Positions 11,641 to 23,966 of a DNA stretch of 64,000 bases are shown here, one piece after another (within the stretch, counting starts at the first letter, position 1; the number at the start of each line of letters is the position of its first letter). Both the position numbers and the translations under genes were made by a program. This DNA comes from Trochalopteron elliotii (lineage: Eukaryota > Chordata > Aves > Passeriformes > Leiothrichidae). The stretch is taken from contig JANPWX010000076.1 of the NCBI GenBank assembly GCA_024734555.1, positions 3,120,531-3,184,530 of the forward strand. Direction: 5' to 3'. The notes beneath the pieces are model-generated. The model made no database searches, was not told the origin of the DNA, and saw only the letters and a program-made list of their open reading frames with translations.

Positions 11641-14600
11641 CCTCCCAGCAGCAAATGGGTCTTTCACACATCAGCATAGATTTCTTCAATCTTCAATCTG
11701 TTAGGATCACTGATAATTTTCTGACAAAATATACTTTCCTATTAAAGAAAAATCGATTTAAAACTAATGTCTTGAGAGTAGTGATCTCATAAGTATCACA
11801 ATATATGTCTAAAAAAACCAATAGAGCAATTAGAGAACTCAGGTTTGAAAGACAAATTTAGAGTCTGTTCCTCTTTGTCTGTGGCTTCTTGTCAAACATT
11901 TGAGTGTCAAATTGTACACATTCACGTATAGCGGCCTGGCTTCCCAGCAGCAGTTATTCCACCAGTACCTTTGATATCATTGCATCCCTATAGAGGTGTT
12001 CTGCTCTATAAAAAAAGATTAAATCTTGACTGAATTAATGTCACAGACTTGGAGTGTCTGCTATAGATAATTACCTATGTGAATACTAAATTCATGAAAA
12101 TTAAAAATCTGACTCTCTCCCTCTCAGCCCTTCTAAAATATGCAGATTGCTGTGGGCACATTTTTCAGACGTGGAGGCAACAGAAATTCCAACAAATTGC
12201 TATATAGAAGAAAGACTCATACAAACACATACTTTTAGGCCATTGTAAAAAACCAGCTTGTTTATTTTTTCAGTGAAAGCAAACAATAAACCTCTAATTT
12301 TTCCTATATGCAGAGGCATGTTGTAATTACTATGAAGCTGTAACAGTGTAAATTGACACCCTTAGTCAGTGTGAGTTACTAATTTACTGTGCCCTGAAAC
12401 CAAGACTGGGCAGGTGGCTACAAAAATGTCAACACAGTAAAGTATTTTATGAACGTTGTTAAATCAGTATGCTTCAAAGCTGGGTACTATTATTACTGCA
12501 AGATTATATGTTACTAAAACTAAGACACCCTGACCCTTGAATGAGAAATCAAAGAAAATTGGGAAAGTGATACACTGCAAGATATGGTGTTAACTAAAGT
12601 AACAATAAAACTGACAGAGCTGCTAATCTGGTGTCCTCAGTAATACACAGTTTCTCTACCAGCTAACAAAACCATGGGGAATACTGATGAATCTTGAGAG
12701 GGTTCGAACTGCATTTGGAAATGTAAAGAAAATGAGAAAGTATTTAGAGACCACAGGATGTCTGAAAAGAACTGTACTGCCACAGTTGTTCTTGAGTTAA
12801 AATATGGCATGTAATTAGAAATATTGTTATCGTATAGATCAGACTGATTTTCAGAGACATGGGACAGAAAGGCAACACTCATGTGAAGAGCCCAGGACTA
12901 TATAATAATCTTATGAGTTTACCTTGTTAATGATTACTGTTACCTAAACAGCCTCCAAGAGCTTTGCACCTAGGCACACTGTCATTTAAATGGTCTAATC
13001 TTTTCAGGGTAATAAAACAGACTGCCTTTTTCTCAGTTTTATGCATATTTTATTTAGATTTTTATTTATAAATTAGTGATTCACCCTTGTGTATTGAAAT
13101 AAGTGAATATTTCTTCATGAAAGTCATCTGACAAGTGTCATCCTGCAGTGAGCAATCTTGTTATGGACCATGTAACTGAGTGAAGGGGCACTGGTTTATT
13201 CATTATGGGTTATCATATTCAGTGGCTTAAAGCATCGTAATTATCTCCTTTTTAAAATACTGAGAGGGCAAAAGTCTAGATCTGTAGTAAGGTCATACAC
13301 CTTTATTTATTGTATTATTAGAAATTGTACTCTTACTAAATCTAAAAACAACCTCCTACTGAATAGTTTTTGTCTTCGTATTTGCTGAATAGAAATTCTG
13401 ATTGCAAGAATTATTCATTACAAAACAAATTTTCAAACTTGGGATGGAACATTCACATTTGATACTAGAAATAAGATTTTCACATTCCCTTTGAAAAAAA
13501 CAGTGAAACCTTGATTTATCAATTTACTTGTGTTTTTATTTCAAGAATTAAAATGATCTGCAAACTGAGGGGTATAACTACAGTCTTCACTATGAGATCT
13601 GAGTCCCCCCCTTTTCAAAAATTTCAGGAACTGTGTTTCTAGATCTATTATCTAATGTTGACTCTTAGTTTATAAACTTCTGGTATAAACACATGATGTA
13701 GATACCTTGGTGTACTCCAAAGGATCTTGTATTTTTAAACGTTGTGGCTTTAAAGGCATTGGGGTCAAAAGTGAAATTAACTAGAGGCCACCAGGATTAG
13801 AATTCCCTTTCAAATTTAGTTGAGCTGTCCCAAGTTACATTTCAAATTTAACTGAGAAAAGTTCTCTCATCTTCTTCCCTTATAGTTGCTGCCAGAATAA
13901 ATTGTGCACACAAGTGAGCAGTATGTGTGGTGCAGAATTGTCTATAGTTACCGTATTGATTAGCGTAAATAAAAGAAGTGAGGGGTCCTATCCTGTGGAT
14001 CAAGATTGTGGATGTGTGAGCCAAATTTTGTCCATGATGACACACATTTAAAATCTCACAGGCCCAATGCTTGAAATGATCTATGGAAGGCAATGCCAAG
14101 AATACAGAACATTCAATTAACCTTTGTTAGTCAGTGTTTTAAGAAAACAAAACACACATTTTTAATAAATGCAATACCTTTAATTATTTTATGTTCAGAA
14201 AGAAAAGCAACCTCTATAGCAGAGATAATCTTCACAAAGTTTTATAGGCAGAGTATTTAGAAAGAACGAAAATTGAGTTCAGATATATAGTTTCGATAGA
14301 ACAGACTGAGATAGGTATTTCCTGTATAAGAAGAAATATTGGACTGTCAGGCTACAGACTTGAAATTTTGAAAGACCTAGGTAAGCAGATAAGACAGAAG
14401 TGGTCTCCACTAATTTTAGGAATCACTGCCTTAGTGTAAGTCTGAAGCAACAGGTGAAGTTTAGTTACTTGAATAATAGAAAACCATTGCACCAACTGAT
14501 TTTATATAGGAACATTAAAACCTATCACACAAATATGATCAAACTTATGCAGATTCACATTTATTCCATAGGTTTCTTTAATCTGTAGAGGATTTTAAAG

Positions 14601-17600
14601 AAAATAAAGCAAAAAAAAATATTAAAGCCAAAACAAAACCTCCTAGGAAGACTTGGATTTTACTTGCATCCTACTGATGCAGTACTGATTTTCTGATGGA
14701 TACTGATTTTCTTTTTAAAATATTTTACAGGTTTTCTTAATTTTAAAGAATCATCTTGCAGAATTGGAATTACTGCCTCATAGTTATGTTGTGGGTTTTT
14801 ATCTTCTCCTTGAAGCTCCAAAAAAACCAGTATCTGTGATTTGGGATTTGTTAAGCCATTTCCTGTGGAAAACTAATTGTTCCAGGACTTGTGAACTAGT
14901 ACTGTTTCCAGGAGAGTTGAACTGCACCTATGACACAATTTTACTGAAATGCACTGCGCTACTTCTTTCCACCTCATTGGATTATATTTTAAATCCCTTA
15001 CAAAATTTTCCACTAAGCCTACCAGTAGTTTCAGAGTTAAATATTAAAAGTCCACAGATATACATGTTTTCTGTATTATCAGTATGGATGAAGGTGAGTT
15101 TATCAGCATCCAAGCCTTTCATCTGTCTGCACAAGGTAAGCATTGTCAAGGGAAATCGAGAGTGATATGCCACTCATGTATTATGGAATAGCTGACAGGC
15201 ACCATTTAACAACTTCCACATGAGATCAAGCTTGCCATTTGCTATAGGCAGCGGAGGAACACCAAAATACCAAGAGGTACACAGCTGATGCTATATTCTG
15301 TGTTGTGCAATGATTTTTCCAAAAAGAGAAAAAAAAAAGGGTTGTTACTAATTTTCAAAATTATTTTTCCTTACTTTAAATTAAAAGTTTTTGTCCTGTG
15401 TTCTTGTATAATATACTAAGAAGGAATACATGTGTTCTAGTTGAGGATTTCAAGGTATTTATTGTAGCCAGATTCTTTTATTGACATTTAAGAAAGTTGG
15501 AAGTGCAATCTATCCATACATAAATTTCGGTTTTGGGTATTTTAATATGCATTGTTTGAAACAGTGTTGGTAAACAGTATAATTCACTCAGAGAATCTGA
15601 GACACAATAAATTTTTTAATTGCATTCCCTCAAAGGGAATAAAATATCTTTCTTCTAGTTGGCTTCTTGAAGATTTTGGTAGGATTTGTCAGACCAGATG
15701 AGGACATTTACACCTTAAACATGTAGCTTCCATTTATAATCAGTTGTCACATTTAGAGTGAAATTCAATTTTAAGACATCTTAGAAATATTCAAAGAAAT
15801 TTTTGGTCATCACTTTAATTGTCAGTTTTGATTGAAGTGGGACAAGGTGTTCTACAATTACATGGCCCTGCCATAAAAAGGTATATAGAAACACATGCTA
15901 GCAAAGAGGACAGCAGTTACATCTGCTCAGGAACCTGGATTAAAGAAAAAAAAATTAAAAGACCTTCTCAGTAAATATGGTTTTACACTTTTGTGATATT
16001 CTGACAATATATTTAATATATATTCTTTAAATAAATATTTATTTTTGCAAGGTTCACAAATCTTTGTATTTGGGGTTTTTTGTTGTTTTTTGTTTTTCCT
16101 TTGATTAGAGCTATATATTATTAAATATCAGGTCTGCACGCAAAATTTAGATGGAAATGAAGTCTTTCATATAATACAAACTATGCTCAGAGAAGAAGAG
16201 GTTATTCACTTTATTTTTCTAATGTCTTCCAAAATTTCATGTTGGAGTAATTTCAATGCTGATTGCCCAATTTACTTGGACGTTCCATAAGTGGACTCTT
16301 AATGATTCATTGCATTGCCATTGCATATGCATTAACTAGGGAGAGGCAAAGTGTATATATATATTTTTTGTGTGTTAATGTGTTATCAATTCTGTTGCAT
16401 TTCGTTTTATTGTATCAGAACAGATTTTTTAGTAACCTCAGAAAGATATCTACACTGTATCTTAAATGCCTTGCTTAGAGCTTTCAGCCTCTTGCTAGTC
16501 TCTTCCAAGTGTTTTCTTGTTCTAACAATGCATTAAAACTTCGTCCCAATTGAGGTTTTTTTCCATCTCACATTAAAAACCCTTTACCTGTATGGGTGTT
16601 CTGCTAGTTTTGTTGAGCATTATCCTTAGGTGAGCACCTACTAGAAATGAAGAATTTGTTTACGGTAATAGGGCTTGTTACTGACTTTCTCAATGCAGTG
16701 TAGTCTTAGCACAGCAAAGCTAAGTAGTACCAGGGAATGATCCTGGGAAGATAAGCTATGTCAGGTTTGTTGATAAGTTAGTAGTGTTTGGAATGTTTTT
16801 TTTCTGATGCTGGTCATTAATCCACCCATTTGTGACTTTTGCTTCTCTGCTAGTATGGTATTGTTTTGAAGAAGTAGTTTCGATGCATCTTCTCCACTTT
16901 AAATGAGAACAGAGTTAGTAGCATGATTTCTGCTGTGCTGGTTTTCTGCAGTGTAAGTTGACTTCAGTGTAAGGGCATGATTGAGCACATTTGATTAAGT
17001 AGCACAGACATACACTGTGTATCTATGCAAGGAGGAAGTTAAAGCCATCTATTTTCCTTGACCTGCTCCCTGCGTCCATACTACTGGATCATATTTTTTG
17101 TCAAGTATTTCAGGAAGCAGTCTGAGTTCAGGCTGCTTATTCATTATGGAAAGATATGCTGTCACACCTAAAAAAGTACTTTTTGGAACAAGGCACTATT
17201 CTGCTTGACAATGTGCATGCAACTGATTTTGAATCACTATGATGAAGAAATAATTATATCATTTCACTTCTGTGCACGGAATTCTATTGACAACTCAAAA
17301 TTTACAATACCAAGATATGCATCTAGATCTTTCACCTAAGAGGGGGATGCAAAATACATTGGTATGTGGGTAGGTTCACCACAAAATTCTTGAAGAAATT
17401 ACCTTGTAGTAGCAAATTCAGAACCCCTGCACTGAACAACTGCCTTTGGCAACCAAACAAAATACAATGGAATTAAATGTAGGTAGATTTAAAATACCAT
17501 TCTTCTGCAAGATCTTGATATCTAAATCAAGGTTTCTTTACTCGACTCAAATATCTGTCATGATCTTCTGATCATGAGTTCTCTAATAGCTCTTTCTTTT

Positions 17601-19025
17601 CAATATATAGCTGTTGAAAATGTAGGAGGGTCTGGTCCTCTTTTTTTCCCCCACATCTTTTTATGCAGCAGATCACTCATTTTAATAGTTTTTTCTCAAT
17701 GTGGATATTTTGATGCTATTTTTTTTCACATAGCACACTGTGTTTGAAGTGAGGTTTCTATGAAACCCAACTGTGTCAATATATATGTAAGCTCTTCATG
17801 TAATTTATTACTCTCACACAGAGATACATTTCTATTGAATTAGCAAGTCTGTTTGAAAGGCCATTTGTTATATTTCCTTCTGCTCTCAACTGTGATTTCA
17901 AATTTCTACCCAATAATTTTCTATTGAACTTTCCTATTATATCATGCTTTCAGTGCTCAAATATTACCACCCATGTGCATGTTTATTTTATTCAAAGTGT
18001 AGTCTCACATAGGAAAACGTAAGTTTTTGTCATCCCAGACAAAGCTATGAAAACAAAACATAATGAATCTATCTTCACTTTTTGTGGAAATAGATTTTTT
18101 TTTCTACTACAAAATCCTTGTTCTTTGTAACATCCAAGGCTTAAATCTTCATGACAAAACTAGTGCAATTTTTTAATTTGCTAGACTGGAAGAAAAAATG
18201 AAATCTTCAAAGGCAGCAGATTGGGGGTTTTGTTTGGTTTTTGATATACATAACATATTTCCTGAGTGTTGTTTATCTGAAGCCTTGTGTAACTTATTTT
18301 TCCTTCCTTGTGGGTTCTCCTCCAAGTAAATAAAATAATAGCACAAATAATAATGCTTTCCCATAGTAATGAATCCATAAACTCCATCTGAGTCACACAT
18401 AGAACTGAGGAAAATGTGGTGAAATATTTTCATATGGAAACAACTTGACATGATGAGAAAATACATGTTTGAGTGTTATAATACTGATCTATTCTCTTTA
18501 TGTAGTTTTTTAAGGAAATATACACATTTCAACACAGATTAGTTGTTCTTTTTTAATTATTATTTTTTATTATTATTATAGACACAGAAGGTGAATTTAC
18601 AGACAGACTAAAACGGGACAAAAAGTTTTCATGTATTTGTGGCCAGTGAATGGTGATTGCAGATGGCATCTACTCATACACTGAAAGTGAGATAATTGGC
18701 CCTAACTGTGATGAATTACTGTGAATAAGCACCCAGGCAATACTGCTAGCTGGGTAGGAAAAGCAGTCCTGTGCAAACACTTGTCTAGAACTGAAAGTTG
18801 TGTAAAGTATGTAAGGTTTTTTTTTTATCTTTAAAGTGAATTGTTTAATAGAGAACAGAGAATAAGAATAAATTCTTAGAATAAATTGATTTTTAGGTAT
18901 AATTTTTCATGTGGTTTTGCCATAGTGAATATTCTTTATTTCCCTCCCTGACATTATGGAAGAATAGTCTTTCTTTTTTCTATATTGTAGAAAATTACTT
19001 TTATGTTGTTCTTTGTACTTAACAA

Positions 19026-19065
19026 AAAGGACCTTGTATTAACTTAAAGGACCTTGTACTGCTTC
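19026..19065. repeat. 20-bp tandem duplication (2 copies)
   Basis: AAAGGACCTTGTA occurs at two positions exactly 20 bp apart (starting at about 19,026 and 19,046), with diverged linker bases. It is a small local duplication in otherwise unremarkable sequence. Confidence 0.7.
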
Positions 19066-19489
19066 ATAAATCTCTGTTACCCAATTTTTACCATCTGTAG
19101 TTGAAATCCACAAGCACAGTTGGAAAAAAACTTAAGTACTGTTTTTGATTACTGTGGAATTTGTAGTGGTGCCTAGTACCAAAGGAAATCTACACCTTTT
19201 ATACATAAAAATGTTGAGAATATTAACCCATACTATACGTTACCCTAATTGAACTCATATATTGCAATTCATTTGTATAATGTTAGTTATGTTCCAAAGA
19301 AATATCACTTAGGCTGATCTGATCTACTGACTGAGGAAAGATAGTGACTGTCACATAGATCCAAAGTACTGCTTGTCAAAAACTTATAATGATGTGTTTT
19401 ATGAGAAATTTATGTAATTTGATACATATTATATCCATTTATTTGATATTGACTGCCATGAATTTCAGCAAGAATAGAACCAGCAGCCA

Positions 19490-20115
19490 GCACTGAAACG
19501 TAGCAACATATCTAGTTGGAGGCCTGTCACTGCTGATATCCCCCAAGGTTCAATACTGAATCCAGTATTGTTTAAGTTAATCAACAGTGACTTGGATGAA
19601 GGCACAGTCCTCCTCGGCAAGTTTGCTGATGACATAAAGCTGGGAGGAGTGGCCGATACTCCAAAGGGCTGTGCAGCCCTTCAGAAGGACCAGGACAGGC
19701 TGGAGAGATGGGCAAAGAACTGTCTGAAACTCAACAAAGGCAAATGAAGGGTCCTGCACCTGGCGAGGAATAACCCAAGGCAGCCGTATCCTTGATGGTG
19801 TCCTGGGGTGCATTAGGAAGAGCATTGTCAGCAGGATGAGGAAGGAGGTCTTGCCCTTCGCTTCCGCCCAGGCATAGCCACATTTGGAGTGCTGTGTCCA
19901 GTTCTGGGCTCCTCAGTACAAGGAGCATATGGAGATCCTGGAGCAGGTCCAGTGGAAGGAAACAAGGGATTGGAGCATCTAGCTTACAGGGAAAGGCTGA
20001 GAGAGCAAGGTCTGTTCAGCCTTGAGGAGAGATTGCTGAGAGGGGACCCCTTCAATGTCTGTAAGTATCTGAAGGGAGGGTGTCAAGTGGACAGATCGAG
20101 GTTCTTTTTGGTCCT
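19490..20115 (+). mobile_element. CR1: CR1 LINE fragment, plus strand, coding part of ORF2 only
   Basis: This covers the end of the CR1 reverse-transcriptase region. Its 3' half (GAGCATATGGAGATCCTGGA, GAGAGAGCAAGGTCTGTTCA, CCTTCAATGTCTGTAAGTA) matches the segment that normally precedes the CR1 3' UTR. The element stops at about 20,115, well before the usual 3' UTR and octamer tail, and a different LTR-like sequence begins there. CR1 copies normally keep the 3' end and lose the 5' end, so the missing 3' end points to a later deletion or to LTR insertion followed by loss. Both ends are approximate. Confidence 0.9.
19520..19747 (+). pseudogene. CR1 reverse-transcriptase fragment with recognisable catalytic box
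   Basis: An uninterrupted frame reads [11 protein letters not shown] (from 19,541) and KFADDIKLG (from 19,619). These correspond to reverse-transcriptase motif 4 and the YADD-like catalytic box of CR1-clade non-LTR retrotransposons; the two aspartates (19,628-19,633) are retained. The frame closes at a TGA at 19,745-19,747, where the family normally continues, so the product is truncated. Upstream domains (endonuclease and N-terminal RT) are absent. It is a dead fragment of a mobile element, not a host gene. Confidence 0.85.
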
Positions 20116-20119
20116 GCCA

Positions 20120-20823
20120 ATCAGTAAGTTGTAGGAAGGCTGTTGGCAAAAGCATTATGGACTCTGTCATCTGCTGTCACCCTCCATCCTTTCCCATTTC
20201 TGAGATGCAGATATAGGACATGGTGCTGAAGAAAAGTGGTGAAACATGGAATCAACATGTGCTGAAGGATGGAGCCAGTGGAGGAGGCTGTTGCAGGCAG
20301 CAGAGCCCAGGGTGGGAGCGCTAATCCAGCTGAGCCAAAAGGAGCACTGTGAAAACGTAGAAAAGTCCCAGCACCATGCAGGACTGATCCCCAGCACTCT
20401 GGTGCAGTCTGACGTGTTGCTGGAGGCACCAGCACAGAACTGAGCCCAGCAGAGCAGTGTCACAGAGTGTCTCAGATGACCTTGCTTTTGGGGACGTGTC
20501 CATCATTGTTTTTCTCTGCTTTAGGGGCAAGAAACACTACCTGCAGGAGTCCCTCCCCAGCATCTTGTCTTTGTGCTGGCAGACATGCAGAACTAAGTCA
20601 AGGTGTTGAACACCTTTTTGTGTGTAAAGCACCTTCTCTTTTTGCATACTTTTGTTATTAACATTTCTGTTGTTAGTGTGCATATCTCATTCCATTGTTG
20701 TTTGCTTTCAATAAATGGTTACCTTAACCCACAATCTCTGCCTTTGTCCTTCTCCTATCAGAAGAGGGGGGGAAGGGGAGTGGCTTTTTTGGGGTATAAT
20801 TTCCATCTGGTCCTAAACCACCA
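20120..20823 (+). mobile_element. LTR-like block of an avian endogenous retrovirus, plus strand (tentative)
   Basis: A GC-richer block of about 700 bp begins where the CR1 fragment breaks off and ends near CCTAAACCACCA, similar to the 3' ends of several songbird LTRs. A candidate AATAAA lies at about 20,710, roughly 110 bp before the end, as expected for an R/U5 arrangement. TG...CA ends are plausible (candidate start TGTTGG at 20,141), but I could not find matching target duplications, so the exact limits and family are uncertain. Several overlapping short frames on both strands carry no retroviral protein similarity. Confidence 0.55.
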
Positions 20824-23287
20824 TGGTATAACCTGTAAATATTTTGCTTTGTCAACAAACAGTTTAAGTTGGAGACTGGGAAATTAGTGTGAAGGCAACT
20901 GGTGCTGCTCTAAACAAGTCTTTTAAATGCTCTTCCCTTATGCAGATTTCAGAAGAGATGGGTAGGGATGTCAAACAGAGATTTCAGGTTTTGTGCCCTG
21001 ACTAATAATAGGAAAAAAGATGGAACCCTGTTTTCAAAGCTGGTGTTGTACATGTTTCCATGGAAACTAAAGCATTCACTGACATCAACGTTTCTATTTT
21101 GTTATCTTTAAAAATTCATTTTTATTGTTAGTATATTTCCCACGTTTTGACTTAGAAGTGATAAACTGTAACATTTACTAAATTATATGTTGGGTGTCTC
21201 AAGGGACACCTCATAAAGAACATTTATTTAATTTCACAGGAGTAGTTTAGTCACGTAGCAAAGAACAGGGAGGAAAAAAAGGTAAGATCTCTTAAAAAAA
21301 CCCCACAACTCTGGAATAATTACAGTATAGTTAGACCACTCATACTGGGATTCCTATGTTTGCAGTGTCCCAGGGTTGAAGCATTAGATCAAAAGGCTAA
21401 ACACATTATGATACTATTATTGGTAGCTGGGTCTTGGGAAAAAATAAATCTCCCAATCTTCATATGTGTAAAGAATCTGCCATTGTTACCTTCTGTTGTT
21501 AGAACAAACACAAAACTGTCGCTGCCTATGAATGCAATACATATTTTTTATCTGTTTCTTAATGTGTTTTAAGACGTCTAACATTTAACCTTGAATGCTT
21601 CAGTTACCAGAGAAGTGCCTTTTTTATCCTCTTTTTTACCAACTGCTGGAATTTGAGAATAATGCTGATGAATTTTTTCTTTAATATTGCTGCTTTTTTA
21701 GAAGATACATTCACATAGATCACATAAGGGAAATTGTGTGACAGAAGGCTGATATGACTTTTAGGACTAATTCAGAGATGTTGGCAGTAAATCTCCATAG
21801 AGACAGTGGCTTCTTTTGTTCCAAAATTATCTCACGAGTTCCTATAAAGCATAACTCCCATCTTTGATATTTCCTGCTCTTCCTTTGTCTATACACTACC
21901 TTTTATGAGTGCTTTACTGAGCTGTGTTACCTCTCATTCTGCAGGGAAGCAAAATGTTAATAGGTGTTCTGATATCCTATGACATTGGGCATTACTGTTA
22001 GATATAGCAATGCTGAATTTTAATTAATTTCTGAATCTAGATTAGAGTTATTTTATATAATCACTACTGGCTTATTCAATGATAAAAAACACGCAGAAAA
22101 TATTAAATAGAAAAATAAAAATTCCCTTGATAAACAGTTGATTCAATGATGACCAAGCTTTCATTGTATTTTTTTTTTTTTTTGGTATTAAGTTTTCCTA
22201 CACCACTTTAAAACCACTTTATTTCTCTTCCACTATGTCTTCAAACACAACTGCTCTCCAAAGAAGCCAGACATGGCTTTTTCCTACATGTGAGCTGTGA
22301 AGCCAATCAAGTCAGTTATGTTTTTCCTCTACACAGAATATGTTACGATAGCTGCTGTTCTAATTTACATGTAATGAACTAGTGTTCATCTGTTTTCACT
22401 CATGCTTTCTTCTTGAGAAACAGTATTTTTAAAATGGCTATGCCACTGTTTACACTAAAAAAACCTGAAACCTGAATATACATGAACTCACAATGACCAT
22501 GTCAGGGTACAAACCACTACTATTATTATTATCATCATCATTATTAGCATTATTATTAGCACTACTATTGGTATTATTTTCTATTCAGGCCAGGCATTGC
22601 TATCAGATCATGTGTGTGATGATAGTGTAATTTCTGAGGAGTCCTTCAACTTAGAAACCTGCAACTTGCTTGAAAGATGAGTTGACAGCTTTTTAATATT
22701 TGTCCCATAAGCTCCTATTTCAGGAAATTTGCTATAGGCATGGAATGCTCTCTCTCTCTACATGTGCATATGTATTCAGTAATGTATAACAACATATGTG
22801 TGGATATATTTATGTGGTAGGTATAGGCCTTTTTCCTGTTGAATATATGAAACCAATCTTGCTTCTGTAGTTGAGACATGACACCCATCTAACAGTCAAT
22901 GACAAAGGCAAATTATTAAAAATATTGTTTGAGAATAAGGAAACCTAGAATTTTTACGAATATGGTATTGTGTAGAAACAGGGACTTTACAATTGTACAT
23001 GTGTTTATTTTCCAATTTCTCTGTTCATACTATTGTGGAAAAATTATCATTAACATAATGGAGAGATTGTCATCTTTTTCTGTATCAGTTTCTGTCTTCT
23101 TTTAGAACTAATTGTTAGTTTAACTTGTATCAGGCTTCACAATGTTTCATAGTTTGAAAGTCTAATCGTCTTTATGAATTTTAAGCAGTACATGACTTCA
23201 AATTTTCATTTGAGGGAAATTGATAATAATATAATTGAGTGACTTTCTTATGCAGTTTAATCATGCATTATCTGTTGGGTTCTGAAG
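20824..23287. other. AT-rich intergenic sequence
   Basis: AT-rich non-coding sequence between the LTR-like block and the solo LTR at 23,288. It contains a poly(T) run near 22,170-22,184 and an ATT/ATC microsatellite at 22,517. No gene or further transposon was recognised. Confidence 0.55.
22517..22575. repeat. Imperfect (ATT)n/(ATC)n microsatellite
   Basis: Trinucleotide-biased sequence made of ATT, ATC and GCATT interruptions. It is an ordinary imperfect microsatellite. Confidence 0.85.
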
Positions 23288-23966
23288 TGTCCTAGGGTGA
23301 CTATGATGCCTGTATCCCCACATCGTCTGTTTTGTGTTGTGTACCTTTAAGACTGGTTCTGAGAGTGAGCAGAAAAAGAAGAAGCGCGCAGTTTGTTTTG
23401 AGAAACAAACTCACTCCTCTGAATCTGCTCTCGTCCTTGGGACTGTGTGGTTTTTTTTTTTTTTTGTCCTTCGTCGGATGCACGGAGGGCAGCCAGAGTA
23501 TTTTTTTCCCCTTTGTTAGTCTAGCTAGCTGAGGCAAAGAAGCTTTCCTGGACTGTTTTTTTTTATTATTTTATTTTTCTTTGGGACTGTTTAAATCTGC
23601 TCTGGACTGAAAAACCCAGAGGAGCACCGGGATCTTGCACCCGTGGCCCACCGGGCCGGGACTCGGCATCTTCCAGCACTGAAGGGACTGATAAACAGAC
23701 TCCTGGCACGGACTCTCAGTTTTGCCATCTCTCTTCAGAGCAGCGAGACGTTTTATTGTTTCATATTATTATTATTGTTATTATTATTATTATCATTCAT
23801 TCTTTATGCTTGTGGGCATTTTGTTTGTTAAATAAATAGGGTTTTTTCCACTCTTCTCTGAGGGAGTTCTTTCCCCAGACCGGCTGGGGGGAGGGGCTGT
23901 TTGGATTTGCTTTTCAGAGGAACCACATTCGGAGATTTCCTCCCAAATTTGCCCTAAACCAGGACA
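23288..23966 (+). mobile_element. Solo LTR of a passerine endogenous retrovirus, plus strand (copy A)
   Basis: The element runs from TGTCCTAGGGTGACTATGAT to GCCCTAAACCAGGACA, with terminal inverted TGTCCT/AGGACA, and is flanked by a perfect 5-bp duplication TGAAG (23,283-23,287 and 23,967-23,971). It is 679 bp long and clearly GC-richer than its surroundings. Internal marks are a T run, an (ATT)n stretch (23,767-23,800), an AATAAA signal at 23,831 and a T-rich downstream region, consistent with U3-R-U5 order on the plus strand. There is no adjacent internal retroviral sequence, so it is a solo LTR from LTR-LTR recombination. A close relative lies inverted at 60,251-60,927. Short frames inside it occur in both copies because the DNA is shared, and need not be coding. 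Confidence 0.92.
23831..23836 (+). promoter_or_regulatory. LTR poly(A) signal AATAAA
   Basis: Canonical AATAAA inside solo LTR copy A, followed by a T-rich tract, about 130 bp from the LTR end. The same motif is kept in the inverted copy. Use in the current genome is unknown. Confidence 0.65.

Larger units (their letters stand above)
8351..19489. other. Long AT-rich intergenic stretch without recognised genes
   Basis: Eleven kilobases of AT-rich non-coding DNA. Visible features are a (TTG)n microsatellite at 11,615, several T runs, and a 20-bp tandem pair at 19,026-19,065. Open frames reach 133 codons (14,764-15,165) but show no domain, signal or splice context. No CR1, SINE or LTR signature was seen; very old repeats could be missed by eye. 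Confidence 0.55.

Noticed and set aside
14764..15165. 133-codon plus-strand open frame as a possible gene
   Set aside because: No domain, no signal or splice context, and a composition like the surrounding AT-rich DNA; its length is plausible by chance in 64 kb.
23643..23831. Frame found in both LTR copies (also 60,386-60,568) as a conserved small protein
   Set aside because: Both copies derive from the same LTR family, so shared sequence explains the shared frame; it ends in a run of leucines from the (ATT)n microsatellite.
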